This document shows, one piece after another, positions 62,097-64,000 of a DNA stretch of 64,000 nucleotides (position 1 is its first letter; every line of letters begins with the position of its first letter). Under the pieces are notes generated by a model. It saw only the letters and a list, made by a program, of their open reading frames with translations. It was not told the origin of the DNA and made no database searches. Position numbers and translations under genes: made by a program. Source of the DNA: Clavelina lepadiformis. Its lineage: Eukaryota; Chordata; Ascidiacea; Aplousobranchia; Clavelinidae. The DNA is taken from the NCBI RefSeq assembly GCF_947623445.1, contig NC_135246.1:15235856-15299855 (forward strand). The letters are read 5' to 3'.

Positions 62097-64000
62097 ATGC
62101 TGCGAACTGCTGTGTTTGCTGCAATAATAATTTGTGGGGCGTTTGCAAACCCCAATCCGTCAGAAAATTACACAAATAAAATTTCCCTAAGCAATGCAGA
62201 GGATTTCATTTTGTATTGGTCATTTAACGACACACACATAACTTTTGAGGTAAGTTATAGCGACGGCAAAGTTACGCAAAAGTTTGGATCGAGCTGTTTT
62301 AAACGTCCATCGTAAACATTTATATATTACTATTTAGCTAAGAGACATGCTTAAACGTTTATTTCAATAGCACAGCATACTATTTTAGATGCACGCTAAG
62401 ACTACTGGATGGCTTGGGATAGGAATTTCACCAACTGGTGGAATGGCAAATTCTGACATCTTTGTTGGTTGGGTCAAAAACGGAGTTGCTACTTTAACTG
62501 TAAGTACACAATTTATTACTATCACACGCAAATTTAATACTTTGCAAAGCTATTGCCATATATGAGAATAAAATACGAGGTGACATATTTGCTGTTGGGC
62601 AACAAATTTAAGGATCGCCATGGGCAAGAATTTAATGGTTATCCCCCAAAAGATCCAATGCAAAACGTTCATTTGCTGAAAGGACGACAATGCGACGGTT
62701 GGACTATAATTAAGTTTAAACGACAACTAGCAGCATGTGAAGACAGCTTCGACAGGGCTATTACAGTTCGTATTCTCCGATTGTTTTTCTGGTTAAATTT
62801 GAAAATGAATGAAGTTTGTTTCAACTGCAATTTCATTAACGTATAGGCAATCTATAATTCAGGCCAACAATCATAATATTCATACAATATATGCCCTATG
62901 AGACAGACTCTGTCTACCAACATATTATTTAAGTAATAGTAGGTCTAATTATTATTTGGACACCTATCCATTGACTATACTTGTAGCACTAATTTCAGAG
63001 CGATACTACGCGTGTCATATTTGCATATGGGTATGTCGACCCAACAGAAGAAGATCTTGCACCTCATGATTATCATGGTCCAACAAACCGAGGTAACGAA
63101 AACTACGGCATTTAAGTTATAACACGAATAAGTATTATAATGGTTAAAAAGGAGGACAGCTAAATTAGTTGGCCACTTAAATTAACGCTTCAACTTATAA
63201 CTTACAGGAGCAAGAAGCCTGTACTTGCTGGAAGAGCAGCCGCATATGGTTTACCGAGAAGGCGAAATTCATTACACCTTCGACCTTCTCAACGACCATT
63301 TTCACATTCCTCCAATTAGAACGTATTACAACTGCAGAATGTTCAGGATTCCCAAGTTTAGTTCAAAACAACATGTTGTTAAGGTAAATTTTGTTAATGT
63401 GCAATTGTCAATGCTGTCTTTAAAGTTTTTTTTATCGCTTGCTTTATCGCTTTATCTATGCAACATGGTTTAACGTTTAAAGGTAGAGGCGATAATAGAG
63501 CCAGAAAACATAAAACACATTCATCACATATTGCTCTACCAATGCACGATCGACCTTGAGGTGAGTAAAATTGCTGATCAAAGTAAACAGTAAGATAAGT
63601 TGTTAAATTACAATGGACCTACGTTCTGCTTATGTTTAAAATTTAACTATACAGGATTCACCACTTATCGGTACAAACTCTCAATGCTACCATCCTTCGC
63701 AGCCCAGAGAGTTCAAATCCTGTCATGTTATAATTCAAGGCTGGGCCGTTGGCGGTGGTGTAAGTAATTAAATAACGGCTAATACGACCGGGCTAAACTT
63801 ACTAAGATTTAGGGCAAGGCAAGCTTAAACAAAAGTTGTTTGTAACTTGACGGTGTGTTTTTACGGTTCAGCCTCAGTATTATCCAAACAATGTGGGATT
63901 TCCGCTTGGGGATGTTGATTCGGCTAAAGTGGTTGTCATGGAAATGCACTATGACAATCCGTCTAAACTGCCCGGTAAATACGTTATGTAAGCTCTTTTA
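62097..64000 (+). CDS. second MOXD1/DBH-like copper monooxygenase, 5' part (runs off the window)
   Basis: Eight exons are visible: 62097-62249, 62389-62499, 62613-62765, 62999-63092, 63208-63383, 63483-63560, 63655-63759 and 63872-63974, with the next intron running past the end. The ATG at 62097 opens a signal peptide (MLRTAVFAAIIICGAFA). DOMON text follows (YWSFNDTHITFE, GWLGIGISPTGGMANSDIF), then the enzyme domain with the copper pair in HIHHILLYQC and the third His in MEMHYDNP; the second copper site lies outside the window. Exon lengths and phases match those of the tandem gene at 40470 almost exactly, but the DNA is well diverged, so this is an older paralogue. The donor after exon 3 (gttcgt) is weak. 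Whether this gene is also multi-modular cannot be seen. Confidence 0.88.

Noticed and set aside
1-64000. Virus-derived or LTR elements, CRISPR arrays, tRNA or rRNA genes.
   Set aside because: Looked for by eye on both strands; no gag/pol/env-like text, long terminal repeats, regular spacer arrays or cloverleaf sequences were recognised. A profile search could still find diverged remnants.

Overview
The window looks like compact, AT-rich genomic DNA of a deuterostome animal, most likely an ascidian tunicate of the Ciona kind. The reasons are short GT-AG introns, frequent 'aggcctac'-type intergenic text, chordate gene families (claudin-like, WDR44, MOXD1, GT31) and many small DNA-transposon remnants. 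Species assignment is inference only. No RNA genes, CRISPR arrays, bacterial operons or virus-derived elements were recognised.

Layout. Positions 1-7000 hold a tandem cluster of claudin/PMP22-like four-membrane-span genes: the last exon of one, a complete three-exon gene, and a decayed third copy. Positions 8772-11463 (minus) hold a nine-exon secreted protein that resembles bacterial and fungal polysaccharide lyases of the heparin lyase I fold. 11.5-16.7 kb is gene-poor and holds two non-autonomous hAT-like insertions and a short LINE tail with a 15-bp target duplication. 16768-20765 (plus) is a four-exon GT31 glycosyltransferase. 24.1-25.4 kb (minus) is a broken copy of a repetitive single-exon gene family, and 26.2-26.6 kb is a LINE 3' relic. 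28861-38082 (plus) is a 22-exon WDR44 orthologue with a 900-bp hAT element in intron 2.

The outstanding feature is 40470-55929 (plus). I read it as a single 47-exon gene for a secreted protein of about 2120 residues, in which a MOXD1/dopamine beta-hydroxylase-like copper monooxygenase is repeated three times in tandem. The order is signal peptide, three [DOMON - Cu2 monooxygenase] modules, a fourth DOMON, and a tail. The three modules are near-identical at DNA level, introns included (period about 4.12-4.14 kb). All 47 exons stay in frame, and every module keeps the six copper ligands expected from the family. The homology breaks sit at the edges of one 150-bp DOMON exon, which suggests growth by unequal exchange between two DOMON exons of an ancestral DOMON-enzyme-DOMON gene.

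Beyond it lie a divergent class A GPCR (57380-60225, minus, seven exons) and the first eight exons of a second MOXD1-like gene (62097 to beyond the window) with the same exon phases. The two MOXD1-like genes are probably an old tandem pair with the GPCR between them. All exon boundaries were read by eye from splice consensus, phase and protein similarity; none is backed here by transcript data.
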